The notes below the pieces were generated by a model, which ran no database searches, was not told the DNA's origin, and worked only from the letters and a program-made list of their open reading frames with translations. Shown here in pieces: positions 18,477-27,899 of a stretch of DNA of 64,000 bases. Each line of letters begins with the position of its first letter. Positions within the stretch are counted from its first letter, which is position 1. A program made the translations under genes and the position numbers. This DNA is from Geobacter sp. (lineage in GTDB: Bacteria; Desulfobacterota; Desulfuromonadia; Geobacterales; Pseudopelobacteraceae), in NCBI GenBank assembly GCA_003574895.1, contig PJFB01000004.1, forward strand, positions 1 to 64,000, written 5' to 3'.

Positions 18477-20131
18477 GCCTCAACACTCCAAAAGCAAACT
18501 CCCAGTACCTCAAGCTGTCCGTGGCAGTCATACTGATGCTGCTCGCTGCTATCGCAGCCTACCTGCCTTTGTGGGACAACGGCTTCATCAACCTCGATGA
18601 TGGCGTCTACATCACATTCAACAAACACGTCCAGCTTGGGCTCACCCCGGACAATCTGAGGTGGGCGTTCTCGTTCGAGGACAAACCCGGCACCTATTGG
18701 CATCCCGCCACATGGCTTTCGCTGATGCTTGACCATGACCTGTTCGGCCTCAACCCGGCCGGTTATCACGGCATGAACCTCCTCCTCCACACGGCAAATT
18801 CCCTGCTGATATTCACGATCCTGCAGATCATCACCAGATCCACCATGGTTTCAGCCTTTTGCGCCGCAATCTTTCTGCTTCATCCCGTGAATGTCGAAAC
18901 CGTTGCCTGGGCGGTTGAACGCAAAACCGTGCTCTGTACCTTTTTTGGCCTCTTGGGTGTCCTGTCATACATGAAATACGCCCGGCAGCCCTCAATCGCC
19001 CGCTACCTTGCGGTCTTTCTGCTGCTGGCACTGGGCCTTATGGCCAAGTCGATGCTTGTCACGCTCCCCTGTGCCCTTCTCCTGCTGGATTACTGGCCCC
19101 TTGGGCGCTTCCGGGCGTTTTCCCCTTCAATCACGCCTGTGGACCGGGTGCCCCAGTACTCCACATCATTGCTTGTCCTGGAAAAAGTCCCCTTGTTGCT
19201 CCTTTCGGCAAGCTCATTTTTCATTACCCTGTACTCGTTGCGCAATGCCGCTGAACCGATTTTCCCGGGATTTGCCGTACGCATCGAGAACGCCCTGGTA
19301 TCCTACGCCTTTTACCTCAAAGTGCTCCTGTGGCCGTCGGGACTGGCGGTATATTATCCTCCCCGGATGTCTCTCTACCCCCCATGGCAGGTAATTGTCG
19401 CCGTGGCGGTATTGGCGACGATGACCTTTATCGCCATAAGAACGATCCGGACTCGCCCCTGGTGGTTCGTCGGTTTTTTCTGGTATGCCGGGACACTCTT
19501 CACCACCTCGGGCCTGATGAGATCCGGACTCTGGCCGGAACGTGCCGACAGGTTCATCTATCTGCCGAGCTTCGGGCTGTTACTGATCCTTGCCTGCGAG
19601 GCATGCCGCCTGGTGCGGGGTGGGCGGGCGCTGCGATTCACAACAATTCTGCTCTCAGCAACCATGATCGCCCTGTTAGCCGTGGCAACACATCAGCAGG
19701 TCAGTTACTGGAAGGACGATGCCTCGCTTTTCGAACATGCGGTTCAGGTAACCAGCAACAATGTTCATGCCCGTCACCTCCTCGGTAAGTTTTATTTCAC
19801 GCAAGGCGATTATCTGAAGGCCTTCAACCAGTTTGCCGCGGAAAAAGCCGCAGACCCCAAAAATCCCGATTACGATGTCTTTATGGGATATCTCTCCTAC
19901 CTGAACGGCAACTATGGTTTTGCCAGGGAGAGCCTGGAGCGGGTGCTCGTTTCGACTCCGGACAACCTTGATGCCCTATACCTGCTGGGGCAACTATTCG
20001 AAAAAACCGGAAACATCGGGCAGGCCCGGGAATATTACTCAAAAGGACTGGCATCGAACGCGCTCGACATGTACAGTATGAAACCACTGCTGGAGGAGCG
20101 CCTTAAAATTCTTGACAACAGCACACACTGA
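18473..20131 (+). CDS. Polytopic membrane protein with C-terminal TPR
   Basis: A 552-residue protein. Residues about 15-420 contain nine to eleven membrane helices with an extracytoplasmic loop LWDNGFINLDDGVYI, which recalls the acidic first loop of PMT/GT-C glycosyltransferases. Residues about 430-545 hold tetratricopeptide repeats (HLLGKFYFTQGDYLKAFNQ and the repeats after it). This combination resembles TMTC-type proteins, predicted O-mannosyl or O-glycosyl transferases. The ATG at 18473 overlaps the methyltransferase stop. Together with that gene and the GT2 fusion it suggests lipid-linked sugar synthesis and transfer to protein. That is inference from architecture. Confidence 0.72.
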   Translation: MSLNTPKANSQYLKLSVAVILMLLAAIAAYLPLWDNGFINLDDGVYITFNKHVQLGLTPDNLRWAFSFEDKPGTYWHPATWLSLMLDHDLFGLNPAGYHGMNLLLHTANSLLIFTILQIITRSTMVSAFCAAIFLLHPVNVETVAWAVERKTVLCTFFGLLGVLSYMKYARQPSIARYLAVFLLLALGLMAKSMLVTLPCALLLLDYWPLGRFRAFSPSITPVDRVPQYSTSLLVLEKVPLLLLSASSFFITLYSLRNAAEPIFPGFAVRIENALVSYAFYLKVLLWPSGLAVYYPPRMSLYPPWQVIVAVAVLATMTFIAIRTIRTRPWWFVGFFWYAGTLFTTSGLMRSGLWPERADRFIYLPSFGLLLILACEACRLVRGGRALRFTTILLSATMIALLAVATHQQVSYWKDDASLFEHAVQVTSNNVHARHLLGKFYFTQGDYLKAFNQFAAEKAADPKNPDYDVFMGYLSYLNGNYGFARESLERVLVSTPDNLDALYLLGQLFEKTGNIGQAREYYSKGLASNALDMYSMKPLLEERLKILDNSTH

Positions 20132-20148
20132 CCTCAAGGATAAGACCC

Positions 20149-21201
20149 ATGGCCCAAGGAACCACTATGTCTGCAATCAAGCTTACAGCCCTGACAAAAG
20201 CAGCCGGTTGAGCCGCCAAACTGGGTCCGTCTGACCTGGAGAAAGCCCTGGAAGGGCTTTGGGCATACCGCGATCAAAACCTGCTTGTGGGACCGGAAAC
20301 ATCCGATGATGCCGGGGTCTACAGGATTGCGCCGGATTGCGCCCTGGTGGAGACAGCCGACATCATTACCCCATTGGTGGACGATCCGTTCACCTTTGGC
20401 CGCATCGCCGCCGCCAATGCCATCTCGGATGTCTATGCCATGGGTGCCGCTCCGGTCACCGCCATGAACCTGGTCTTTTTCCCGGCATGTTCCCTGCCAG
20501 CCGAAATTCTCCGGGAAATCCTGGCCGGAGGAAACAGCATCCTGAAAGATGCAGGGGTCTGCCTTGTTGGCGGCCACACCATCGAAGATGACGAACTGAA
20601 GTACGGCCTATCCGTTACGGGCCTGATAGCGCCCGACATGATCGTCCGCAATTCCACCGCCCGTCCAGGGGATATTCTTGTTCTGACCAAACCGCTGGGT
20701 ACAGGCATCATTTCGACGGCCATCAAGGGGGAGATGGCTCCTGAGGAGACAATTCGCGAGGCCACCCGCTGGATGACCACCATCAACCGCGAAGCAGCTC
20801 TTTTGATGCGTGAATGCCATGCCAGCGCCGCCACCGATGTCACCGGCTTCGGCCTGATCGGGCATGCCAGCGAGATGGCGCGGGGTGCCGGGGCAACCAT
20901 CCGGCTGGAACTTGCCGCCATACCGATCATGGAAGGTGTGACCGGCCTTGTGGCTGACGGCATGGTGCCGGCCGGCTGTTACCGTAATCGCGACTACTAT
21001 TTTCCCCGTTGCACCTGCAGCGGCATTAGCGATGAAAAACTCCTGCCGGTATTCGACCCCCAAACCTCCGGCGGCCTGCTGATTGCCATGGGCCCTGCCG
21101 ATGCGCACCATTTTTTGACGGAAAGTGCCAACCGCGGGATATTCTCCATGCAGATCGGCGAAGTCCTGCCAAAACAATCACAACCAATTGTATTGAGCTA
21201 G
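20149..21201 (+). CDS. selD: Selenide, water dikinase (selenoprotein, in-frame TGA)
   Basis: SelD makes selenophosphate from selenide and ATP for selenocysteine and selenouridine. The frame from the ATG at 20149 contains TGA at 20209-20211, in the context TKAAG-TGA-AAKLGP. This is exactly where SelD carries its catalytic Cys or Sec followed by the essential Lys, so TGA is read as selenocysteine (residue 21). Translated downstream parts match SelD ([41 protein letters not shown]). AAGGA precedes 20149; an ATG at 20167 is an alternative. A gene call starting at 20287 would lose the active site. Length is about 350 residues, normal for SelD. Confidence 0.93.
20221..20239 (+). promoter_or_regulatory. 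Bacterial SECIS-like hairpin in selD
   Basis: Nine bases after the TGA, CTGGGTC pairs with GACCTGG (7 pairs, two of them G-U) around the loop CGTCT. Bacterial SECIS elements lie directly downstream of the UGA inside the coding region, so position and size fit. The exact SelB-contact bases cannot be confirmed by eye. Confidence 0.6.
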
Positions 21202-21211
21202 AGGCTATCAC

Positions 21212-22468
21212 TTGAAGCATATGCATGCACTCGCCATTGACCTGGGGACCACCACCCTGGCTGCCTCGCTGATCGATTGCCACACCGGGAAACGACTGGC
21301 ATTGGCAAGCGGTTTGAACCCCCAGGCCAGTTTCGGTAGCGATGTGGTTGCACGCCTGGCTGCAGCCGTTGGTTCGGCGGATACGCTGAGGGAGATGTCA
21401 ACGCTGATCCGGGCCGAACTGTTGCGCCTGGGGCATGGGCTGTGCGAGAAAACCGGCATCCCCTGGAGCGATGTAGGCCGGGTCGCCATTGCCGGGAATC
21501 CTGCCATGCAGCATATCCTCTTGGGGCTGCCGGTCAAATCCCTGGCATTTCCGCCCCACAGGCCGCTCTTCACCAGCGGCAGACAGCTTCGGGCAGCCGA
21601 ACTGGAATGGGATGGAACAGCGCAAGTATATCTCTTTCCCATGCCAGGGGGCTTCGTGGGGGGCGATACGGTGGCGTTTGCCTTTGGGGCCTGCCGGTCC
21701 ACAGATTCCAGTACTCCGTCACTGCTTCTGGATTTGGGCACAAACGGCGAAATCGCGCTGATGGCCGGGGAAACCATCTGGGCAACGGCGGCCGCTGCCG
21801 GGCCCGCCTTTGACGGGGGAAATCTTTCCTGCGGCATGTCCGCCCTGCCGGGAGCCATCAGTTCCATCCATGTGGAGGATGACCGGGTGAGACTGGCCGT
21901 GATCGGAGATATTGCGCCATCCGGCATCTGCGGCTCGGCAGCCATTGAGTTGACGAGTGAACTGCTGTCTCGCGGCATCATCGAGCCAGGGGGCAGGTTG
22001 CGGGACCGGACGGAAATCGCCTCAAACCTGGCAAACCGGGTAATCAGCCACAACAACCAGAACGCCTTTGTCCTCCACCGGGACGCGCAACACCAGTTCC
22101 TGCTCACCCAGGACGACATTCGCCAGATACAACTGGCCAAAGGGGCAATACGGGCCGGCATCGACGTATTGGCCGAGCGTTCGCGTATACGCTACCAAGC
22201 CTTATGCAATGTGCTTCTGACAGGATCGTTCGGTGCTGTTTTACATCCTGAATGGCTTAAAACGATTGGAATTTTGGATCAAGGCATGGTACAAATTACC
22301 CGCTTTATCCCAGAAGGTGCTTTAGCCGGTGTTGAGCAGGCCTTGGCAATGGATGATTCCTTTGATTCCGTGGAGCGTTTGGGAGAAAAATTCAGGGTGA
22401 TCCCGCTTTCCGGGACACCACTTTTTGAAACAATGTTTATGAAACATATCGACTTTCCGCATCCTTGA
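21212..22468 (+). CDS. ASKHA-fold protein of the RACo/DUF4445 type
   Basis: A 418-residue ATPase-like protein beginning almost directly with the phosphate-1 loop ALAIDLGTTTLAASLID. It also contains AGNPAMQHILLG, LLDLGTNGEIAL and CGSAAIELTSELL, which match the C-terminal domain of reductive activators of corrinoid proteins. The N-terminal [2Fe-2S] domain of true RACo proteins is absent, so electron delivery would need a partner or the role differs. The start is a TTG behind GAGG; the ATG at 21221 is also possible. It lies 10 bases after selD and is probably co-transcribed. No corrinoid protein gene is present in the window. Confidence 0.7.
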   Translation: MKHMHALAIDLGTTTLAASLIDCHTGKRLALASGLNPQASFGSDVVARLAAAVGSADTLREMSTLIRAELLRLGHGLCEKTGIPWSDVGRVAIAGNPAMQHILLGLPVKSLAFPPHRPLFTSGRQLRAAELEWDGTAQVYLFPMPGGFVGGDTVAFAFGACRSTDSSTPSLLLDLGTNGEIALMAGETIWATAAAAGPAFDGGNLSCGMSALPGAISSIHVEDDRVRLAVIGDIAPSGICGSAAIELTSELLSRGIIEPGGRLRDRTEIASNLANRVISHNNQNAFVLHRDAQHQFLLTQDDIRQIQLAKGAIRAGIDVLAERSRIRYQALCNVLLTGSFGAVLHPEWLKTIGILDQGMVQITRFIPEGALAGVEQALAMDDSFDSVERLGEKFRVIPLSGTPLFETMFMKHIDFPHP

Positions 22469-22492
22469 CACACAATCACTTTTTCTTACTTT
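22465..22492 (+). promoter_or_regulatory. Candidate promoter of purH
   Basis: TTGACA (22465-22470) and TACTTT (22487-22492) are 16 bases apart and end 31 bases before the purH start. No riboswitch or operator was recognised between them and the gene. Confidence 0.4.
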
Positions 22493-22523
22493 AAACAACA
22501 CTACATCCAAGGAGTAACTTGAA

Positions 22524-24080
22524 ATGGCTAAGATCACCAGGGCATTGATCAGCGTCTCCGACAAGACAGGCATCATCGATTTTTCCAAGGAACTGGCCGG
22601 GTATGGCGTAGAAATCCTCTCGACCGGCGGGACTGCCAAGCTGCTGCGCGATGCGGGCTTGACCGTGAAGGATGTCTCCGACTTCACCGGCTTCCCAGAG
22701 ATGCTGGACGGACGGGTCAAGACACTGCATCCCAAGGTCCATGGCGGGCTGCTGGGCATGCGTTCCAATCCGGAACATGTGGCCAAGATGAAGGAACATG
22801 GGATCGAAAATATCGACATGGTGGTCGTCAACCTCTATCCCTTTGAGGCCACCGTGGCCAAGGACGGATGCACGCTGCCGGAGGCCATCGAAAACATCGA
22901 TATCGGCGGCCCCACCATGTTGCGCTCAGCTGCCAAGAACCACCCGGATGTGACCGTGCTGGTGGACAGCAGCGATTACGGCAAGGTGCTGCAAGAGATG
23001 AAGGACAACTCCGGAACGGTTTCGCCCGCCACCAACTTCGGCTTGGCGGTCAAGGTCTTCCAGCATACCGCCGCCTATGACGGCGCCATTTCCAACTATC
23101 TGGGTGCGCGACTGGGAGAGGGTGTTGACAGCTACCCCGCCACCTTTACGATCCAGGTTAAAAAGGCGCAGGATTTGCGCTATGGCGAAAATCCCCAGCA
23201 AACCGCCGCCTTCTACGTTGAAAAGCACCTTACGGAACCATGCGTATCCAACGCCGTGCAGTTGCAGGGCAAGGAACTCTCTTTCAACAACATCATCGAC
23301 CTGGATGCCGCCATCGAAACGGTCAAGGAATTTGAAACATCTGCCGCGGTCATCATAAAACACACCAATCCCTGCGGTGTGGCCTTGGGCGACACGCCGC
23401 TCAACTCCTATCTGAAAGCAAGGGAGTGCGACCCGGTTTCAGCCTTTGGCGGCATTGTGGGCTTTAACCGCCTGGTTGATGCCGAAACCGCCAAGGAGCT
23501 GACCTCCACCTTTCTGGAAGCAGTCATTGCCCCCGGCTATACCGACGAAGCACTTGCCATCTTCACGGCCAAAAAGAACGTGAGGGTCATGCAGGTGCCA
23601 CTGTTGTCCGAATATATTCCAAGCGGTTATGACCTGAAAAAGGTGGTTGGCGGCCTCTTGATCCAAGGGCGCGACCTGGGCATGGTAAGGGCCATCGACT
23701 GCCGCGTGGTCACCGAGCGCACACCTACCATATCCGAGTATGAGGCACTGGACTTTGCCTGGCGCGTTTGCAAACACGTCAAGTCCAATGCCATTGTCTT
23801 CACCAGCCGCGACCAGACTGTGGGAATTGGCGCCGGCCAGATGTCGCGGGTGGATTCGTCGCGGATCGCCGTCCAGAAGGCACTGCTTCCCACCGGGGGA
23901 ACGGTGCTGGCGTCGGATGCGTTCTTCCCGTTCCGGGATGGTGTCGATGCCGCTGCCGAAGCCGGTGTGACAGCCATAATTCAACCTGGTGGCAGTGTGC
24001 GGGATGAAGAGGTCATCAAGGCCGCCAACGAGCACGAAATCGCCATGATATTCACCGGGATGCGGCACTTCCGTCACTAA
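22524..24080 (+). CDS. purH: Bifunctional AICAR formyltransferase / IMP cyclohydrolase
   Basis: A 518-residue enzyme for the last two steps of IMP synthesis. The N-terminal MGS-like cyclohydrolase domain (about 1-195) shows [36 protein letters not shown] and [16 protein letters not shown]. The formyltransferase domain follows, with [34 protein letters not shown] and [17 protein letters not shown] lies before the ATG. It leads a purH-purD-purE run, an arrangement that also precedes ppcA in Geobacter sulfurreducens as far as I recall. Confidence 0.97.
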   Translation: MAKITRALISVSDKTGIIDFSKELAGYGVEILSTGGTAKLLRDAGLTVKDVSDFTGFPEMLDGRVKTLHPKVHGGLLGMRSNPEHVAKMKEHGIENIDMVVVNLYPFEATVAKDGCTLPEAIENIDIGGPTMLRSAAKNHPDVTVLVDSSDYGKVLQEMKDNSGTVSPATNFGLAVKVFQHTAAYDGAISNYLGARLGEGVDSYPATFTIQVKKAQDLRYGENPQQTAAFYVEKHLTEPCVSNAVQLQGKELSFNNIIDLDAAIETVKEFETSAAVIIKHTNPCGVALGDTPLNSYLKARECDPVSAFGGIVGFNRLVDAETAKELTSTFLEAVIAPGYTDEALAIFTAKKNVRVMQVPLLSEYIPSGYDLKKVVGGLLIQGRDLGMVRAIDCRVVTERTPTISEYEALDFAWRVCKHVKSNAIVFTSRDQTVGIGAGQMSRVDSSRIAVQKALLPTGGTVLASDAFFPFRDGVDAAAEAGVTAIIQPGGSVRDEEVIKAANEHEIAMIFTGMRHFRH

Positions 24081-24157
24081 TACCGACCCAATGGCAGACG
24101 AACCTGGCGCCGTTGCTACGCCGGCCGGGACGCAAGATCTTATTGAGGTGCAATGAC

Positions 24158-25435
24158 ATGAAGATATTGGTTGTGGGAGGGGGCGGCCGTGAACACGCCC
24201 TGGTTTGGAAAATTGCCCAATCGCCGCTGGTGAAGAAGATATATTGCGCACCGGGAAACCCCGGCATTGCAGAACTGGCCGAAAACATTCCCATCAAGGT
24301 GGATGAGCTGGACAAACTGCTTGAGTTTGCGTATAGCGAGAAGATCGATCTGACCGTGGTGGGTCCGGAACAACCACTCTCCCTCGGCATTGTGGACCTC
24401 TTCGAGGACCATGGCCTGAAGGTCTTCGGGCCGCGCAAAAACGCCGCCATCATCGAAGCCAGCAAGGCGTTCTCCAAGGACCTGATGCAGAAATACCAGG
24501 TACCTACGGCCGCTTACGGTGTTTTTGACGCCGTGGAGCCGGCAGTGGCCTTCATCAAGCAGACCGGCGCCCCCATTGTCGTCAAGGCGGACGGCCTGGC
24601 CGCCGGCAAAGGGGTAATCATCGCCCAGACCTGCGAGGAAGCGATTGCGGCGGTAAAGGACATGCTGAGCGGCAACGCCTTTGGTTCGGCCGGTTCCCGG
24701 GTGGTGATCGAAGAGTTCCTGACCGGGGAAGAGGCATCATTTCTGGCGATCACCGACGGCAAAGAGATAATCCCCCTGGCAAGCGCCCAGGACCACAAGG
24801 CGATCTTTGATGGCGATCAAGGCCCCAATACCGGAGGCATGGGAGCCTACTCTCCGGCTCCGGTGGTAACGCCTGCTGTCCATGAACAGGCCATGCAGTC
24901 GATCCTGAAACCAACCATCGACGGGATGGCGGCCGAAGGCCGTCCCTATCGCGGAGTGCTCTACGCCGGACTGATGATAAACGGCGGCCAGGTAAAGACA
25001 CTGGAGTTCAATGCCCGCTTCGGCGATCCCGAATGCCAACCGCTGCTGATGCGAATGAAATCGGACCTTGTTCCGGTGCTTATGGCCGTTGCCAATGGCG
25101 ATCTGTCGGGTATGACCATCGATTGGCACGACAAGGCGGCTGTTTGTGTTGTCATGGCAGCCAAGGGGTATCCTGGCGAATACAGCAAGGGAAATGAGAT
25201 CATTGGCTTGGAAGAAGCGGCAAAACTCGATGACCTTTATGTGTTTCATGCCGGGACAAACTTAAAGGATGGCCGCTGCGTCACCAACGGAGGCCGCGTT
25301 CTGGGTGTCACCGCCCTGGGAGAATCAGTGCAAAAAGCTATTGAGCTGGCTTACCGTGGAGTGGACCGCATCAGTTGGCCTGGCGTCCAGTATCGCCGGG
25401 ATATCGGTAAGAAGGCGCTTACCCGTACACTTTAA
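24158..25435 (+). CDS. purD: Phosphoribosylamine-glycine ligase
   Basis: ATP-grasp enzyme of 425 residues making glycinamide ribonucleotide, the second step of purine synthesis. VVGGGGREHALVWK opens the N-domain; VVKADGLAAGKGV and NTGGMGAYSPAP belong to the ATP-grasp core and FNARFGDPECQ to the metal site. The ATG at 24158 behind GAGGTG is preferred to an upstream TTG at 24113. It follows purH by 77 bases and precedes purE by 41, on the same strand. Confidence 0.96.
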   Translation: MKILVVGGGGREHALVWKIAQSPLVKKIYCAPGNPGIAELAENIPIKVDELDKLLEFAYSEKIDLTVVGPEQPLSLGIVDLFEDHGLKVFGPRKNAAIIEASKAFSKDLMQKYQVPTAAYGVFDAVEPAVAFIKQTGAPIVVKADGLAAGKGVIIAQTCEEAIAAVKDMLSGNAFGSAGSRVVIEEFLTGEEASFLAITDGKEIIPLASAQDHKAIFDGDQGPNTGGMGAYSPAPVVTPAVHEQAMQSILKPTIDGMAAEGRPYRGVLYAGLMINGGQVKTLEFNARFGDPECQPLLMRMKSDLVPVLMAVANGDLSGMTIDWHDKAAVCVVMAAKGYPGEYSKGNEIIGLEEAAKLDDLYVFHAGTNLKDGRCVTNGGRVLGVTALGESVQKAIELAYRGVDRISWPGVQYRRDIGKKALTRTL

Positions 25436-25476
25436 TCCGTCTATTGAACGCTCATACCGTTAAGATGAGGCAACTT

Positions 25477-25980
25477 ATGAAACATTCCAATCCACAGGTC
25501 CTGATCGTCATGGGAAGCGATTCCGATCTTCCGGTGATGCGGGAAGCGGCCGACCTACTTGACAAGTTCGGGATTCCCTGGGAAATGCGCATCTCTTCGG
25601 CGCATCGCTCGCCAACCAGAACAATGGCACTGGCAGCCGAAGCAGCGGACAGGGGGATCAAAATCATCATTGCCGGCGCCGGCATGGCCGCTCACCTGGC
25701 CGGCGTGGTTGCCGCAAAAACAATATTGCCGGTCATCGGTGTCCCCATGCCTGGCGGCGCACTGAACGGCATCGACGCGCTCTACTCCACCGTGCAGATG
25801 CCCGGGGGAATCCCGGTAGCCACCATGGCCATCGGAAAAGCCGGGGCGATAAATGCCGGACTGTTTGCAGTACAGATTTTGGCCTTGCACGAAGAGCAAC
25901 TGGTCAAAGCTTTGCGCGACTACCGACAAAAGATGGAGTCTGATGTAGAACAAAAAGATGCCGGCCTGCAAAGTGCTTAA
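25477..25980 (+). CDS. purE: N5-carboxyaminoimidazole ribonucleotide mutase
   Basis: A 167-residue PurE with MGSDSDLPVM near the start, ISSAHRSPTRT as the substrate loop, AGAGMAAHLAGV and PGGIPVATMAIG. Together these mark the class I mutase that acts after PurK. No purK is in the window. Of the in-frame starts at 25444 (TTG), 25465 and 25477, the last has the best-spaced GAGG and gives the usual family length. Confidence 0.95.
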   Translation: MKHSNPQVLIVMGSDSDLPVMREAADLLDKFGIPWEMRISSAHRSPTRTMALAAEAADRGIKIIIAGAGMAAHLAGVVAAKTILPVIGVPMPGGALNGIDALYSTVQMPGGIPVATMAIGKAGAINAGLFAVQILALHEEQLVKALRDYRQKMESDVEQKDAGLQSA

Positions 25981-25998
25981 ATTGTCGCCAGGTTTCTC

Positions 25999-26028
25999 TT
26001 GACACCCGGACAAATCATGTAGTACCTA
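25999..26028 (+). promoter_or_regulatory. Candidate sigma-70 promoter of the c7 cytochrome gene
   Basis: A perfect TTGACA -35 (25999-26004) lies 57 bases before the ATG. The best -10 is TACCTA (26023-26028) after 18 bases, a weak match. Together with the terminator after the gene, this suggests the gene is transcribed on its own. Confidence 0.4.
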
Positions 26029-26061
26029 TCATAAAAATTTTCTCAAGAAGGGAGAATGGAT

Positions 26062-26322
26062 ATGAAGAAAATCCTTGCTACGCTTGCTCTTGTTGCTTTC
26101 GCCGGCACCGCCTTTGGCGCCGACATGATCGAGATGAAAAAAGGGGTCAAGTTCAATCACAAAGCCCATCAGGAAGCACTAAAGAATTGCAAGAAATGCC
26201 ATACAAAAGGTCTCGGCAAAATTGAGGGTTTCGGCAAAGATTTGGCACACGGCAAAGGTTGCAAAGGTTGCCACGTTGAGATGAAAAAAGGTCCCACGAC
26301 CTGCAAGGGATGCCACTCATAA
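26062..26322 (+). CDS. ppcA: Periplasmic triheme cytochrome c7 (PpcA family)
   Basis: An 86-residue precursor with a signal peptide cleaved after FGA near residue 20. The mature part has exactly three CxxCH heme sites (CKKCH, CKGCH, CKGCH), many lysines, and the conserved KFNHKAHQ and GKIEGFGKDLAHGKGCKGCH segments of Geobacter PpcA. These soluble proteins carry electrons across the periplasm from inner-membrane quinol oxidoreductases to outer-membrane conduits. GGGAG lies 7 bases from the ATG at 26062; an ATG at 26056 is too close to it. Neighbouring maturation and multiheme genes match the ppcA locus known from G. sulfurreducens. Confidence 0.93.
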   Translation: MKKILATLALVAFAGTAFGADMIEMKKGVKFNHKAHQEALKNCKKCHTKGLGKIEGFGKDLAHGKGCKGCHVEMKKGPTTCKGCHS

Positions 26323-26353
26323 TCAATTATCAAGTAGTTATACCGGAAATATT

Positions 26354-26390
26354 AAGGGATAATAATCAGTCGATTGTTATCCCTTTTTAT
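26354..26390 (+). terminator. Intrinsic terminator after ppcA
   Basis: AAGGGATAATAATC pairs with GATTGTTATCCCTT (14 pairs, one G-U) around a 4-base loop and is followed by TTTTTAT. It separates the small cytochrome gene from the resB unit. Confidence 0.85.
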
Positions 26391-26518
26391 TTACAAATAT
26401 CAATGGAGTTACGCCTATTGCCGAGAAAAAAAATGTACCTCTTTTTTCAAACTTGGTCTATACTTAGCTAGATTAACAGCCACGTCATGCGCTGTACTAA
26501 CAACTCCGGGGGACCTCA

Positions 26519-27883
26519 TTGGCAACGACCGAACGTAACTTTGTTCAAAAAGTATGGGATTTTTTTTGTTCTCTTAAACTGACAATATTTCTCCTAATCT
26601 CACTGGCTCTCACTTCCGTAATCGGCACCATCCTGCCCCAAGGACCATTGCCACCAGAATATGTGGCGGAAATCAGTCCGATAAAGCTTCAGATTTATAC
26701 AAAGCTGGGCTTTTTCGACATGTATCATTCCTGGTGGTTCATCGCCCTGCTGTACATCTTCAGCATCAATCTCATCAGCTGTTCCATTAAGCGCTTGCCC
26801 CATGTTTTCAAGTTCATTACCGAGCCCACGACCATACTCGGCGAATCCTTGAGAAACTCCTTTTCCCTGAAAAAGGAGCTCGCAATATCGGCAAGCGTTG
26901 AGGCCGGTCGGGACAAACTGGCTGAATTTCTGGCCAAAGAGTTTGCCACACCGGTGGTAAACGAGCACAATGGCGAATATCACCTCTTTGCCCAGAAAAA
27001 CGCATGGTGCCGCCTCGGTGTGTATGTTGTCCATTTAAGCATCCTGGTAATCTTCGTGGGAGCCATTATCGGATCGTTATTTGGCTTCAAAGGCTTTGTG
27101 ACCATTGTCGAAGGAAGCAGCGTATCCAGCATCGAGTCGCGTAACGGCCAGCAGATCCCCCTGGGATTCGACCTGCGTTGCGACCAGTTCAATGTGACCT
27201 TCTACAACACCGGTTCGCCCAAGGAGTTCAAGAGCATCCTGACTGTTCTGGAGAACGGCCAGCCAGTGAAGGATTACACCAATGTCCGGGTTGTGGTGAA
27301 TGATCCGTTGACCTACAAGGGATTCACCTTTTATCAGTCAAGCTATGGCCAGGCAACCGAGGGTGGCGAACATTTTTTCACGGCTACCCGCCGCTCAGGG
27401 GGGGCTCCCGAGCAATTTGCCCTTAGTGAAGGTGGCGTTGCCACGTTCAAGGACGGCACTACTTTCAAATTGCTGGAGACCACCCCTGAAGTGCGTCAGT
27501 TCATGCCTGATTTCTCGGGCCCGGCAGCCAGGATTGAAGTCACCTTCAAAGGGAAATCGCCCCAAACCTTTATCGTCCTGAAGAATTATCCCGAAATCAA
27601 TGCCCAGCGGAACGATGAATTGACATTCAACTACCTGGGATCAAATGCAAAAATGTATACCGGCCTGCAAGTGGCCAAAGACCCCGGCGTTTGGGTGGTC
27701 TGGCTGGGTTGCGCCCTGATGGTGGCTGGGATTTTCATCGCTTTCTTCATGTCGCACAAACGCGTATGGGTCATCGTCTCCAAAGGGCATATCCGTATGT
27801 ATGCCAATGCCAACAAAAATCAGGCCGCATTCCAGATGCAGTTTGATACATTAGCCGACAAATTCACCAATCTGAAGATTTAG
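26519..27883 (+). CDS. resB: Cytochrome c biogenesis protein ResB/Ccs1
   Basis: A 454-residue membrane protein of the system II heme-ligation complex, which with CcsA delivers and attaches heme to CxxCH motifs outside the inner membrane. Membrane helices lie near residues 15-35, 75-95, 165-190 and 395-415, with a large periplasmic domain between the last two. LKLTIFLLISLALTSVIGTILPQG and the DPLTYKGFTFYQSSYGQ segment are typical ResB. The start appears to be TTG. CcsA follows after 16 bases, then the multiheme cytochromes that would be its substrates. Confidence 0.9.
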   Translation: MATTERNFVQKVWDFFCSLKLTIFLLISLALTSVIGTILPQGPLPPEYVAEISPIKLQIYTKLGFFDMYHSWWFIALLYIFSINLISCSIKRLPHVFKFITEPTTILGESLRNSFSLKKELAISASVEAGRDKLAEFLAKEFATPVVNEHNGEYHLFAQKNAWCRLGVYVVHLSILVIFVGAIIGSLFGFKGFVTIVEGSSVSSIESRNGQQIPLGFDLRCDQFNVTFYNTGSPKEFKSILTVLENGQPVKDYTNVRVVVNDPLTYKGFTFYQSSYGQATEGGEHFFTATRRSGGAPEQFALSEGGVATFKDGTTFKLLETTPEVRQFMPDFSGPAARIEVTFKGKSPQTFIVLKNYPEINAQRNDELTFNYLGSNAKMYTGLQVAKDPGVWVVWLGCALMVAGIFIAFFMSHKRVWVIVSKGHIRMYANANKNQAAFQMQFDTLADKFTNLKI

Positions 27884-27899
27884 TGGAGGATACAACCGT

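Noticed and set aside
20149-20286. Reading selD as a pseudogene broken by a stop codon
   Set aside because: The only stop is TGA at the exact Sec position with a hairpin after it, and the rest of the frame is intact.
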